A stretch of DNA of 64,000 nt, from assembly GCA_963811265.1 (NCBI GenBank), contig CAWEQS010000017.1, positions 1 to 64,000 on the forward strand, read 5' to 3'. Made by a program: the position numbers and the translations under genes. The notes under the pieces were generated by a model that was not told where the DNA came from, ran no database searches, and was given only the letters and a program-made list of their open reading frames with translations. Positions 35,423 through 43,973 of the stretch are shown here, in pieces (within the stretch, counting starts at the first letter, position 1; each line of letters starts with the position of its first letter). Origin of the DNA: JAOUJD01 sp963811265 (GTDB taxonomy: Bacteria; Pseudomonadota; Gammaproteobacteria; Burkholderiales; Burkholderiaceae_F).

Positions 35423-36823
35423 TCAGGCGATCTTCGAGTAGCGGCGCTGGCGTTCGTCGGAGCGCAGGTAGCGGTCGAACTGCATCGCGATCGCGCGCAC
35501 CAGCAGCTTGCCGCGCGGCGTGACGTTCACCCACTCGGCGGAATTCTCGGCCAGCCCCTCGTCCTCGAACTGCTTCAGCGCGGCCAGTTCGGTCTTGAAG
35601 TACTCGTCGAACTTGATCATGTACGCGGTCTCGATCGACTCCTTCGAGACCTCGAAGTGGCACATCAGCGCCATGATGACGGCGCGCCGCAGGATGTCGT
35701 CGCGGTCGAGCACGATTCCGCGCGCCGTCGGCAGCATGCCCTGCTTCAGGATGTCGTAGTACTCCTCGAGGACCCGGACGTTCTGCGAGTAGGTCGGACC
35801 GATCTTGCTGATCGACGACACGCCCAGGCCGACAAGGTCGCAGTCCGGTCGCGTGCTGTAGCCCTGGAAGTTGCGGTGCAACCGGCCCTGGCGCTGCGCC
35901 TTCGCGAGGTCGTCGGACGCCTTGGCGAAGTGGTCCATGCCGATGTACTGGTAGCCCGCGGCGGTGAGCCGCTTGATGGCGTCCAGCATGATCTTCATCT
36001 TCTCGGCGGACGACGGCACGTCCTCGGAGTTGATGCGGCGCTGCGGCTTGAAGCGGTCCGGCAGGTGCGCGTAGTGGTAGAGCGCGATGCGCTCCGGACT
36101 CAGCACCAGCACCTTGTCGAGCGTCTCGGCGAAGGTCTCGCGCGTCTGCTTCGGCAGGCCGTAGATGAGGTCGAGGTTGATCGACTTGAAGCCGTGCTTG
36201 CGCGCCGCGTCGACGGTCTCCTGCGTCATCTCGAAGCTCTGCAGGCGGTTGACGGCCTTCTGCACGTCGGGATTGAAATCCTGCACGCCGACGGACATGC
36301 GGTTGAAGCCCAGGCGGGCCAGCGTCTCGACCTTGTCGGCCGGCGTCGTGCGCGGATCGACCTCGATCGAGAACTCGCCCTTTTCCTCGAGCGGGAAGCG
36401 CTTGGTCAGCACCTCCATCAACTGCTCGAGTTCCTCGTTCGACATGAATGTCGGCGTGCCGCCGCCGAAGTGCAACTGCTCGATCGAGCGGTTGCCGGTC
36501 AGGTGCTCGAGGACGAGGTCGGCTTCGCGCGCGATGTAGCCGGCGTACTCGGCCGACTTGCTGCGGTCCTTCGTGATGACCTTGTTGCAGCCGCAGTAGT
36601 AGCAGACGGTGTTGCAGAACGGCAGGTGCACGTACAGCGACAGGGCGCCGTTCGCGACGCCGGTCGCGCGCGCGCGCAGTGCCTCCGCGAACGCATTGCG
36701 GTCGAACGCCTCGACGAAACGATCGGCCGTCGGATAGGAGGTGTATCGCGGGCCGGGGATATCGAAGCGCTTGAGTATCCCCTCGTCAGGGAGGGCCACT
36801 TCGCTTCGTGTGGACATCAGCAT
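35423..36823 (-). CDS. hemN: Oxygen-independent coproporphyrinogen III oxidase
   Basis: This radical-SAM enzyme (466 residues) makes protoporphyrinogen IX without oxygen. The CxxxCxxC cluster motif is CNTVCYYCGCN (about 63-73), followed by HFGGGTPTFMS (glycine-rich SAM site). The rest matches HemN. ATG at 36823 is used; an alternative ATG lies two codons later at 36817. An FNR box stands 68 bp before the start with a TAATAC -10-like box suitably placed, so induction under low oxygen is likely. Confidence 0.94.
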   Translation of the reverse strand: MLMSTRSEVALPDEGILKRFDIPGPRYTSYPTADRFVEAFDRNAFAEALRARATGVANGALSLYVHLPFCNTVCYYCGCNKVITKDRSKSAEYAGYIAREADLVLEHLTGNRSIEQLHFGGGTPTFMSNEELEQLMEVLTKRFPLEEKGEFSIEVDPRTTPADKVETLARLGFNRMSVGVQDFNPDVQKAVNRLQSFEMTQETVDAARKHGFKSINLDLIYGLPKQTRETFAETLDKVLVLSPERIALYHYAHLPDRFKPQRRINSEDVPSSAEKMKIMLDAIKRLTAAGYQYIGMDHFAKASDDLAKAQRQGRLHRNFQGYSTRPDCDLVGLGVSSISKIGPTYSQNVRVLEEYYDILKQGMLPTARGIVLDRDDILRRAVIMALMCHFEVSKESIETAYMIKFDEYFKTELAALKQFEDEGLAENSAEWVNVTPRGKLLVRAIAMQFDRYLRSDERQRRYSKIA

Positions 36824-36890
36824 TTTCGGAATCCTTGCGCAGGGCGCACTACGGCATTGGAGTATTATTTCCCCCGAGGTCTGCCCAGCC

Positions 36891-36904
36891 TTGACCGCGG
36901 TCAA
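36891..36904. promoter_or_regulatory. FNR box between hemN and fnr
   Basis: TTGACCGCGGTCAA is a perfect palindrome fitting TTGAC-N4-GTCAA. A TAATAC box on the minus strand (36867-36862) puts the site centre about 41-42 bases before the predicted hemN start of transcription, a class II activator position. The same site could also serve fnr autoregulation. Confidence 0.85.
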
Positions 36905-37037
36905 CCGTGCCGGAACGCGCGTTTGATCCCGCAGTCTGACAGAAGAATTTCTAACAAGAACGACCAGATCGATCGCTGACCGGAAGGCCGCTGCCTGCCT
37001 TCCTGGCAAGTGGGGCACAACTTAGAGCACTGCTCAA

Positions 37038-37781
37038 ATGAACGCGCCAACCGTCAACATCGCCAATCTCCGCGTCGCCTGCTCGAGCTGCAACCTGCGG
37101 GAACTCTGCCTGCCCGTAGGGTTATCTCTGAAGGACATCGAGAAGCTCGAGGAGCTTGTTGCGACACGCAAGAAGGTCAAGCGCGGGGACTCCCTGTTCC
37201 GGGCGGGCGATCGCTTCGAGTCCCTCTACGCAGTGCGGCTCGGTTTCCTGAAGAGCACCGTGATGTCGCAGGACGGGCGCGAGCAGGTCACCGGATTCCA
37301 CATGGCCGGCGAACTCGTCGGGCTCGACGGCATCAGCAGCGAGCAGCACTCGTGCGACACGGTCGCGCTCGAGGACACCGAGGTGTGCGTGATCCCGTAC
37401 GAGCGCCTGGAGGAAGTCGCCAGCGCGATGCCGGTGCTGCGCAACCACTTCCACAAGGTAATGAGCCGCGAGATCGTGCGCGAGCACGGCGTGATGCTGC
37501 TGCTCGGCAGCATGCACGCGGAAGAGCGTCTCGCCGCCTTCCTGCTCAACCTGTCGCAGCGTTTCGAGGCGCGCGGCTATTCGCGCACCGAGTTCGTGCT
37601 GCGGATGACGCGGGCGGAAATCGGCAGCTTCCTGGGCCTGAAACTCGAGACGGTCAGCCGCGTGCTGTCGCGGTTCGCGCAGGACGGCCTGATCGAGGTG
37701 AACCAGAAGCACGTCCGGATCGTCGATCCGGATGGCCTGCGTTCCATCGTTTCGGGCCAGTCCGGCGGCGGCCCCGCCTGA
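37038..37781 (+). CDS. fnr: FNR-type oxygen-sensing transcriptional regulator
   Basis: This 247-residue CRP/FNR protein has the cluster-binding cysteines of FNR: CSSCNLRELC near residues 15-24 and a fourth cysteine in HSCDTVA near 106. They should hold an oxygen-labile 4Fe-4S cluster. A cNMP-like barrel and dimer helix (residues 30-160) are followed by the DNA-recognition helix LGLKLETVSRVLSRF (about 199-213), whose E-x-x-SR fits the FNR site. It is divergent from hemN and likely controls the cco locus through the three boxes listed here. Confidence 0.95.
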   Translation: MNAPTVNIANLRVACSSCNLRELCLPVGLSLKDIEKLEELVATRKKVKRGDSLFRAGDRFESLYAVRLGFLKSTVMSQDGREQVTGFHMAGELVGLDGISSEQHSCDTVALEDTEVCVIPYERLEEVASAMPVLRNHFHKVMSREIVREHGVMLLLGSMHAEERLAAFLLNLSQRFEARGYSRTEFVLRMTRAEIGSFLGLKLETVSRVLSRFAQDGLIEVNQKHVRIVDPDGLRSIVSGQSGGGPA

Positions 37782-37810
37782 CGGCGCGGGATCGTCCCTT
37801 CCCTCCTCTG

Positions 37811-38137
37811 CTACGCGCGTTCGACGCGCGCATCGGGGTCGTCCTCGCAGCGCTTGGGACAGCCCAGCGGACGCTCGTTCGGTTCCAGCGTGCAGCGGTT
37901 GACCTCGAACGGCGATTGCGCGAGGAAGACCGTGATCGCGCTCGAAACGGCGCCGATGGCCCAGAACGCGAAGAAGCCGATCGAGTAGATCGGCATGCGC
38001 TCGGCCTCGATCGGCACGCCGAACAGGTGCAGGTCGGTCGGATCGAACAGTGCGAAGAAGGCGAGTTCGGCGACGCAGGCCATCAGGAACGACGGCCACA
38101 GCACCCATCCGAGTCGTTGTGCCAGCGAGTTGGACAT
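37811..38137 (-). CDS. Small membrane protein at the cco locus
   Basis: This 108-residue protein has two or three hydrophobic segments (about 10-29 and 49-71) and a cysteine-containing tail (NRCTLEPNERPLGCPKRC). It lies 20 bp after the ccoH stop and may be the last gene of the cco operon. No family is recognised; the tail cysteines could bind metal, which is speculation. Confidence 0.6.
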   Translation of the reverse strand: MSNSLAQRLGWVLWPSFLMACVAELAFFALFDPTDLHLFGVPIEAERMPIYSIGFFAFWAIGAVSSAITVFLAQSPFEVNRCTLEPNERPLGCPKRCEDDPDARVERA

Positions 38138-38157
38138 CGTCTTCTCCTTGTCGTGTT

Positions 38158-38709
38158 TCAACGCGCGCGCAGCGAGAACTCGCCCGCCCCGCCGGCGCTG
38201 AAGCCGTCGTCGATGCGCCACTGCTGCGTTTCGAGCATCACCTGCCACGCAACCGGCCGCTGCGCCAGCCTCGGGTCGGCTTCGCCCACCTGCCACTCGC
38301 CCGCGTACACAGCGGAGCGGGCATCGGCCGCTACGTCGATGCGCGAGAGCACCGCCAGACGGTCGGCGTCGCGCTTGCCCGGATGCACGAGTCGCAGGCG
38401 CAGCGCGGATTCGGGCGGCAGCGGTTGCTCCGACTGCAGTTCGACGCGCACGCGCTCGCCGACCGTGAGGCCGGCGAGCTTCACCGTCGCGCTGATGCCC
38501 AGTTCGCGCGCCCGAGTGGACCGCGACAGCTCCTCGTTGATCGCGAGCCCCTGCTTGTAGTAGTCCCTTGCCACCGGACCGTCCCAATCCCTGGCGGCGA
38601 GGTAGAACGTGAACGAGCCGGCAATCACCGCCGTCGCCGGCAGCGAGATCAGGAACCAGGGCCAGGCCTGGCGGTACCACGGGGTCACGGGTGCTGTCAT
38701 CGATGTCAT
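38158..38709 (-). CDS. ccoH: FixH/CcoH cbb3 oxidase assembly protein
   Basis: This 183-residue protein has one N-terminal membrane helix (about 16-38) followed by a periplasmic beta-sandwich. The RDYYKQGLAINEE motif (about 47-59) is characteristic of FixH/CcoH, which is needed to assemble cbb3 oxidase with the copper pump CcoI. An ATG at 38700 is an alternative start. It is 8 bp after ccoG. Confidence 0.88.
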   Translation of the reverse strand: MTSMTAPVTPWYRQAWPWFLISLPATAVIAGSFTFYLAARDWDGPVARDYYKQGLAINEELSRSTRARELGISATVKLAGLTVGERVRVELQSEQPLPPESALRLRLVHPGKRDADRLAVLSRIDVAADARSAVYAGEWQVGEADPRLAQRPVAWQVMLETQQWRIDDGFSAGGAGEFSLRAR

Positions 38710-38717
38710 CTGCCCTG

Positions 38718-40208
38718 TCACCTGCTCATGCCGAGAAAGACGGCCTTCTCGTCCACCTTCAACGACGGATCGTCGACCGCGGCGACGCTGATCGTGATCT
38801 TGTTCGATCCCGGCTTCAGCGCCTCCGGGGACGCCTGCAGGCGCACCAGGACCGATTGCGTCGTCGCGCCCTTCAGTTCGAATCCGGTGTCCGATGCCAC
38901 CCGCAGCCCGTCGAGCCCCGTGGCGGAGACGACGTAGCGCCGCGGCTGCTCGCTCGTGTTCATCACCTGCAGTCGGTACGTGTTCTCGATGCGTCCATCC
39001 TCGACCTCGCGCGCGAGCGCGCCGCGATCGCGGATCACATCCACTTTCAGCGGGATCCGGACCGCCACCGCGACGAACAGCGCGACCGTGACCGCCGCGA
39101 GGATGCCGGTGTAGACGAACACGCGCGGCCGGAAGACGTGGCGCCAGATGCCGGCGCCGGCGTAGTGCTCCTGCAGCGCGTGCTGCGTCGAGTAGCGGAC
39201 GAGCCCCTTCGGCAGGCCCGCCTTCTCCATCACGTGGTCGCAGGCGTCGATGCAGGCGGCGCAGCCGATGCACTCGTACTGCAGCCCCTTGCGGATGTCG
39301 ATGCCGGTCGGGCACACCTGCACGCACAGGTTGCAGTCGAGGCAGTCGCCGAGCCCGCGCTCCGCGCGTCCGGCCTTCTTGCTGCCGGCGCCGCGCGGCT
39401 CGCCGCGCTCGCCGTCGTACGTGACGATCAGCGTGTCCGGGTCGAACATCGCGCTCTGGAAGCGCGCATACGGGCACATGTACTTGCACACCTGCTCGCG
39501 CATCCAGCCGGCGTTGCCGTACGTCGCGAAGCCGTAGAACAGGATCCAGAACAGCGACCAGCCGGTCACGGTCAGCGTGACGACTTCGAGCAGGAGCGGA
39601 CGGATCGGCGTGAAGTAGCCGACGAACGTGAAGCCCGTCCACAGCGCCACGGCGATCCATGTGCCGTGCTTCGCCGCCTTCAGCGCGAACTTGCGCGCCG
39701 ACATCGGTTCCTTGTCGAGCCGCATCCGCTGGGCGCGGTCGCCCTCGATGACCTTCTCGATCCACATGAAGATCTCGGTGTAGACCGTCTGCGGACACGC
39801 ATAGCCGCACCACAGGCGCCCGCCGACGGCGGTGAACAGGAACAGCGCCAGCGCCGCGATGATCAGGATCGCGGTCAGGTAGATGATGTCCTGCGGCCAC
39901 AGCACCAGGCTGAACAGGTAGAACTTCCGCGACGCGAGGTCGAACAGCAGCGCCTGGCGGTCGTTCCACTGCAGCCACGGCAGGCCGTAGAAGACGACCT
40001 GCGTGACCCACACCAGCGCCCAGCGCCACTTCTGGAACCGGCCCAGCGCGTCGCCGATCCGCTGCCGGGGATAGATCTCCTTGCGCTTCGCGTAGAGCTG
40101 GATCTCGACTTCGCGCAAGGGGGCGACCGGCTCGCCCGCCGCTTCACCGGTCTGTGCGACGCGCGCGGCCGGACCGTCGCTGCGTTTCACTTCGACCGCT
40201 TCGCTCAT
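38718..40208 (-). CDS. ccoG: Cytochrome c oxidase accessory protein CcoG (4Fe-4S)
   Basis: This 496-residue membrane protein has N-terminal helices, a polyferredoxin section with CLDCNLCVQVCPTG and CIGCAACIDACD, and a C-terminal Ig-like periplasmic domain. CcoG is thought to reduce Cu(II) for insertion into cbb3 oxidase. ATG at 40208 is preceded by ccoP 74 bp upstream. Confidence 0.93.
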   Translation of the reverse strand: MSEAVEVKRSDGPAARVAQTGEAAGEPVAPLREVEIQLYAKRKEIYPRQRIGDALGRFQKWRWALVWVTQVVFYGLPWLQWNDRQALLFDLASRKFYLFSLVLWPQDIIYLTAILIIAALALFLFTAVGGRLWCGYACPQTVYTEIFMWIEKVIEGDRAQRMRLDKEPMSARKFALKAAKHGTWIAVALWTGFTFVGYFTPIRPLLLEVVTLTVTGWSLFWILFYGFATYGNAGWMREQVCKYMCPYARFQSAMFDPDTLIVTYDGERGEPRGAGSKKAGRAERGLGDCLDCNLCVQVCPTGIDIRKGLQYECIGCAACIDACDHVMEKAGLPKGLVRYSTQHALQEHYAGAGIWRHVFRPRVFVYTGILAAVTVALFVAVAVRIPLKVDVIRDRGALAREVEDGRIENTYRLQVMNTSEQPRRYVVSATGLDGLRVASDTGFELKGATTQSVLVRLQASPEALKPGSNKITISVAAVDDPSLKVDEKAVFLGMSR

Positions 40209-40282
40209 GGGGTTACTGCCTTTCCAAAGTAAAAACGCGGCGCGCCGTCACCGGCGGCCGCGTTTCCCGGTGTGCTGCTCGA

Positions 40283-41257
40283 TTACTTCGCCGGCGCGGG
40301 AGCCGGTGCCGCCGGTGCGGCGGCGGGCGCCGAGGCGCCCGGCTTGTTCGTCAACGACCAGACATACGCCGCCACCAGGTGGATCTCGGGCTCGGTCAGG
40401 ATGTTGCTGTGCTTCGGCATCACATTGTTGCGCCCGTTGGTGATCGTCTCAGTGATGGTCGCCACCGTGCCGCCGTACAGCCAGATCTTGTTGGTCAGGT
40501 CCGGGGCGCCGAGCGCCGGATTGCCCTTGGCTTCCGGCCCGTGGCAGGCCGCGCACGCCGCGAACTTCTCCTTGCCGCGCGCCGCGCGCACGCTGTCGTG
40601 CGCCGAGTCCGAGAGCGACAGGACATAGTTGGCGACGTCGAGCACGCCCTCCTTGTCGCCCAGCGCCGCCGCCATGGGCGGCATCACGCCGTTGCGGCCA
40701 TTGACGATCGTGGCCTTGATCGCGTCCGGCCCGCCGCCGTACATCCACTCGCTGTCGGTCAGGTTCGGGAACCCGCGCGAGCCCCGCGCATCGGATCCGT
40801 GGCATTGCGCGCAGTTGTTCAGGAAGATGCGCTCGCCGATCTGGTGCGCCTTCGGGTCGAAGGCGATCTTCTCGACGGGCTCCTTCGCGAACGCCGCGAA
40901 GATCGGGCCGAACTTCGCATCGGCCGCCTTCACCTCGGCCTGGTACTGGCCGCTCTGCGTCCACTTGAGGACGCCCTGCCACTGCGTGCCGAGTCCGGGA
41001 TAGAGGATCAGATAGAGAATGGAGAACGCGACAGTGAGGTAGAAGAGCAGGATCCACCACCGCGGCATCGGGTTGTGGAACTCCTGCAGGTCGCCGTCCC
41101 ACACGTGGCCGGTGGTCTGCGGTTCGCCCTGCGCGTTGAGCGTGACCTTGATCGTCCGCTTGCTCTGCATCCACAGGAACACGGCGCAGCCGAGCACCGA
41201 GACGATCGAGATGATCGCGACGTAGTAATCCCAGAAAACGCTGTAGAAATCGCTCAT
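40283..41257 (-). CDS. ccoP: cbb3 oxidase subunit III, di-haem cytochrome c CcoP
   Basis: The 324-residue protein has two membrane helices before the periplasmic part and two CxxCH haem sites (CAQCH near 137 and CAACH near 225). The WDGDLQEFHNPMPRWW segment (about 54-69) is the CcoP signature. It feeds electrons to CcoN. A Pro/Ala-rich tail ends the protein. Confidence 0.95.
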   Translation of the reverse strand: MSDFYSVFWDYYVAIISIVSVLGCAVFLWMQSKRTIKVTLNAQGEPQTTGHVWDGDLQEFHNPMPRWWILLFYLTVAFSILYLILYPGLGTQWQGVLKWTQSGQYQAEVKAADAKFGPIFAAFAKEPVEKIAFDPKAHQIGERIFLNNCAQCHGSDARGSRGFPNLTDSEWMYGGGPDAIKATIVNGRNGVMPPMAAALGDKEGVLDVANYVLSLSDSAHDSVRAARGKEKFAACAACHGPEAKGNPALGAPDLTNKIWLYGGTVATITETITNGRNNVMPKHSNILTEPEIHLVAAYVWSLTNKPGASAPAAAPAAPAPAPAK

Positions 41258-41269
41258 CGATCGCCTCTT

Positions 41270-41422
41270 TCAGTGCCGGCCCGGCGTTTCGTCGTCGAAC
41301 GGCAATGCCGCAGCTTCCTCGAAGCCCTTGCGGGCCCGGCTGCTGTACGCCCAGACAGTGATGCCGCAGAAGCTCAGGAAACCGAGCAGCGTCAGCACCG
41401 CGCGAATGTCGTTGATGTCCAT
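41270..41422 (-). CDS. ccoQ: cbb3 oxidase subunit CcoQ
   Basis: This 50-residue protein, starting MDINDIRAVLTLLGFLSFCG, has one membrane helix and an acidic C-terminal tail (EEAAALPFDDETPGRH). CcoQ is a small subunit that stabilises the oxidase. It lies between ccoO and ccoP, where this gene is expected, 9 bp after the ccoO stop. Confidence 0.92.
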   Translation of the reverse strand: MDINDIRAVLTLLGFLSFCGITVWAYSSRARKGFEEAAALPFDDETPGRH

Positions 41423-41431
41423 GCTCGCTCC

Positions 41432-42046
41432 TCAGCGCACGTTGCGGAGTTCGACGCCCAGGCCCTGCAGGTAGGCGATCACCGCGTCCAGTTCCGTCTT
41501 GCCCTTGAGCGCTTCCGGCGCCTTGGCGATCTGCTCGTCGGTGTACGGGACTCCGATCGACTTCAGCGCCTTCATGCGGCCCTGCACGTCGACGCCGTCG
41601 AGGCTCGACTTCGCGAACCATGGGTACGCCGGCATGTTCGACTCCGGCACGACGTCGCGCGGGTTGTTGAAGTGCACGCGGTGCCACTCGTCGGAGTAGC
41701 GCGCGCCGACGCGCGCCAGGTCCGGACCGGTGCGCTTGCTGCCCCACTGGAACGGATGGTCGTAGACGAACTCGCCGGCCACCGAGTAATGCCCGTAGCG
41801 CAGCGTCTCGGCGCGGAACGGCCGGATCATCTGCGAGTGGCAGTTGTAGCAGCCCTCGCGGATGTAGATGTCGCGGCCGACCAGGCGCAGCGGCTCGTAC
41901 GGCTTGATGCCCTTCACCGCTTCGGTGGTCGTCCGCTGGAAGTACAGGGGCACGATCTCCACCAGTCCGCCGATGGCGACGACGAGGATGACGAGCACGA
42001 TCAGCAGCGTCGGCGTCGTTTCGATCTTGTCGTGAGTCAGGCTCAT
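41432..42046 (-). CDS. ccoO: cbb3 oxidase subunit II, mono-haem cytochrome c CcoO
   Basis: The 204-residue subunit has a single N-terminal membrane helix (about 13-33) and one haem site CYNCH (about 66-70) in the GCYNCHSQMIRPFR context typical of CcoO. The late NMPAYPWF supplies the Met ligand. It follows ccoN by 28 bp. Confidence 0.95.
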   Translation of the reverse strand: MSLTHDKIETTPTLLIVLVILVVAIGGLVEIVPLYFQRTTTEAVKGIKPYEPLRLVGRDIYIREGCYNCHSQMIRPFRAETLRYGHYSVAGEFVYDHPFQWGSKRTGPDLARVGARYSDEWHRVHFNNPRDVVPESNMPAYPWFAKSSLDGVDVQGRMKALKSIGVPYTDEQIAKAPEALKGKTELDAVIAYLQGLGVELRNVR

Positions 42047-42074
42047 TGCATTTCCCTCGATCTCGAAATCGCTA

Positions 42075-43511
42075 TCAGGCGTGGGCGACGGCCGCCGGGA
42101 TGGGCGCTTCGACCGCCTTGCCCTGTCCGATCGTCTTGAACATGTTCCAGGCCATCAGGAACATCCCCGCCAGGTACAGCGTGCCGCCCACGAGGCGGAT
42201 CACGTAGAACGGATAGGTCGACTTCACGCTCTCGATGAACGTGTAGGTCAGCGTCCCGTCCTCGTTCACCGCACGCCACATCAGGCCCTGCATCACGCCG
42301 GCGATCCACATCGCGGCGATGTAGACGACGATGCCGATGGTCGCGACCCAGAAGTGCGTCGTCACCAGGCGCACGCTCGCCATTTCCGTGCGCCCGTACA
42401 GGCGCGGCAGCAGGTAGTAGATGGCGCCGATGGAGACCAGGCCGACCCAGCCGAGCGCGCCGGAGTGCACGTGGCCGATGGTCCAGTCCGTGTAGTGGCT
42501 GAGCGCGTTGACCGTCTTGATGGACATCATCGGCCCTTCGAAGGTCGACATGCCGTAGAAGGAAAGCGAGACGATCAGGAACTTGAGGATCGGGTCGTCA
42601 CGCAGTTTGTGCCACGCACCCGAGAGGGTCATGATGCCGTTGATCATGCCGCCCCACGACGGCGCGAGCAGGATCAGCGAGAAGATCATGCCGAGCGACT
42701 GCGCCCAGTCGGGCAGCGCCGTGTAGTGCAGGTGGTGCGGGCCGGCCCACATGTAGGTGAAGATCAGCGCCCAGAAGTGCACCACCGACAGCCGGTACGA
42801 GTAGATCGGACGGCCCGCCGCCTTCGGGACGAAGTAGTACATGATCCCGAGGAAGCCCGCGGTCAGGAAGAAGCCGACCGCGTTGTGGCCGTACCACCAC
42901 TGCACCATCGCGTCCTGCGAACCCGCATACACCGAGTACGACTTGAACAGGCCCGCCGGCACCGCCAGGCTGTTGACGATGTGCAGCAATGCGACCGTCA
43001 GGATGAACGCGCCGTAGAACCAGTTCGCGACGTAGATGTGGCTTACCTTGCGCTTGAAGATCGTGCCGAAGAACACGACCGCGTAGGCGACCCACACCAG
43101 GGCGATCAGGATGTCGATCGGCCACTCGAGCTCGGCGTATTCCTTGCCGCTGGTCATGCCGAGCGGCAGCGTGACCGCCGCCAGCACGATGATCAGCTGC
43201 CAGCCCCAGAAGGTGAACGCCGCGAGGCCATCGGAAAACAGCCGCGCCTGCGAGGTGCGCTGCACGACGTAGTAGCTGGTGGCGAACAGCGCGCAGCCGC
43301 CAAAGGCAAAGATGACCGCGTTCGTGTGCAGCGGGCGCAGCCGACCGAACGACAGCCATGGCACTCCGAAGTTGAGCTCGGGCCAGGCCATCTGGGCGGC
43401 GATGATCACGCCGACCAGCATGCCGACGATGCCCCAGATCACCGTCATCACGGCGAACTGCCGTACGACCTTGTAGTTATAAGTGCCGTCTGTAGTCACA
43501 GTTGGGCTCAT
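42075..43511 (-). CDS. ccoN: cbb3 cytochrome c oxidase subunit I CcoN
   Basis: The catalytic 478-residue membrane subunit has about twelve helices. Haem-copper ligand histidines are visible, for example LHTNAVIF, WYGHNAVGFFLTAGF and AGPHHLHYT; HSGALGWV is a late ligand region. It reduces oxygen to water with high affinity. The leader carries an FNR box (43682-43695) and a TAGCAT -10-like box about 40 bp downstream of the box centre. Confidence 0.97.
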   Translation of the reverse strand: MSPTVTTDGTYNYKVVRQFAVMTVIWGIVGMLVGVIIAAQMAWPELNFGVPWLSFGRLRPLHTNAVIFAFGGCALFATSYYVVQRTSQARLFSDGLAAFTFWGWQLIIVLAAVTLPLGMTSGKEYAELEWPIDILIALVWVAYAVVFFGTIFKRKVSHIYVANWFYGAFILTVALLHIVNSLAVPAGLFKSYSVYAGSQDAMVQWWYGHNAVGFFLTAGFLGIMYYFVPKAAGRPIYSYRLSVVHFWALIFTYMWAGPHHLHYTALPDWAQSLGMIFSLILLAPSWGGMINGIMTLSGAWHKLRDDPILKFLIVSLSFYGMSTFEGPMMSIKTVNALSHYTDWTIGHVHSGALGWVGLVSIGAIYYLLPRLYGRTEMASVRLVTTHFWVATIGIVVYIAAMWIAGVMQGLMWRAVNEDGTLTYTFIESVKSTYPFYVIRLVGGTLYLAGMFLMAWNMFKTIGQGKAVEAPIPAAVAHA

Positions 43512-43766
43512 CGATTCCTCGTGCAGGAGAACGTGCGGCAGAGCGTTGGCGCGTGGCCTTGGCCGGTTGTCTAAGCGGAGACCGGGATTACGGGCCCGCT
43601 TGCAGCCCGTTTACTCCGCTCACCGGAAGAGGAAATCTCCTCATCCGGGAGGGGATGCTAGGGTTCATACGTAGCTCGCGATTGACACAGGTCAACCGCC
43701 CGGAAGCGCCCTTACGTGAAGCGCGTCACTGAAATAATCCGGACGCGCCAGAGTGGTGCGGAGCCG
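43512..43766 (-). promoter_or_regulatory. ccoN leader and promoter region
   Basis: These 255 bp between the ccoS stop and the ccoN start hold the FNR box and a TAGCAT -10-like element (43660-43655). With the box centre at 43688.5 and a predicted start near 43648, the spacing fits class II FNR activation. The leader downstream is about 135 bp and contains no clear gene. Confidence 0.6.
43682..43695. promoter_or_regulatory. FNR box upstream of ccoN
   Basis: TTGACACAGGTCAA fits TTGAC-N4-GTCAA exactly. It is centred about 41 bases before the predicted ccoNOQPGH transcription start. Confidence 0.85.
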
Positions 43767-43922
43767 TCAGCCGTGGCCGGCCTTCTCGTCGTCGTCGAGC
43801 ACCTTCTTGCCGACGTCGTCGAGCTCCTCGAACTGGCCCGACATCACGGCCCACACGAGGATGCCGCCGATCAGCAGCACGAGGACGACGGACAGCGGGA
43901 TCAGGAGATACAGCGATTCCAC
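43767..43922 (-). CDS. ccoS: cbb3 oxidase maturation protein CcoS
   Basis: This 51-residue protein starts at GTG 43922 and reads MESLYLLIPLSVVLVLLIGG followed by a second short stretch and an acidic tail (DDVGKKVLDDDEKAGHG). CcoS is a single-helix protein required for cofactor assembly in cbb3 oxidase. It lies 51 bp after ccoI on the same strand. Confidence 0.92.
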   Translation of the reverse strand: MESLYLLIPLSVVLVLLIGGILVWAVMSGQFEELDDVGKKVLDDDEKAGHG

Positions 43923-43973
43923 GAGGGCCTGTTAGCGCTTGGCTCGCGCATGCGTGGGAGCCTTGGCGGGCTC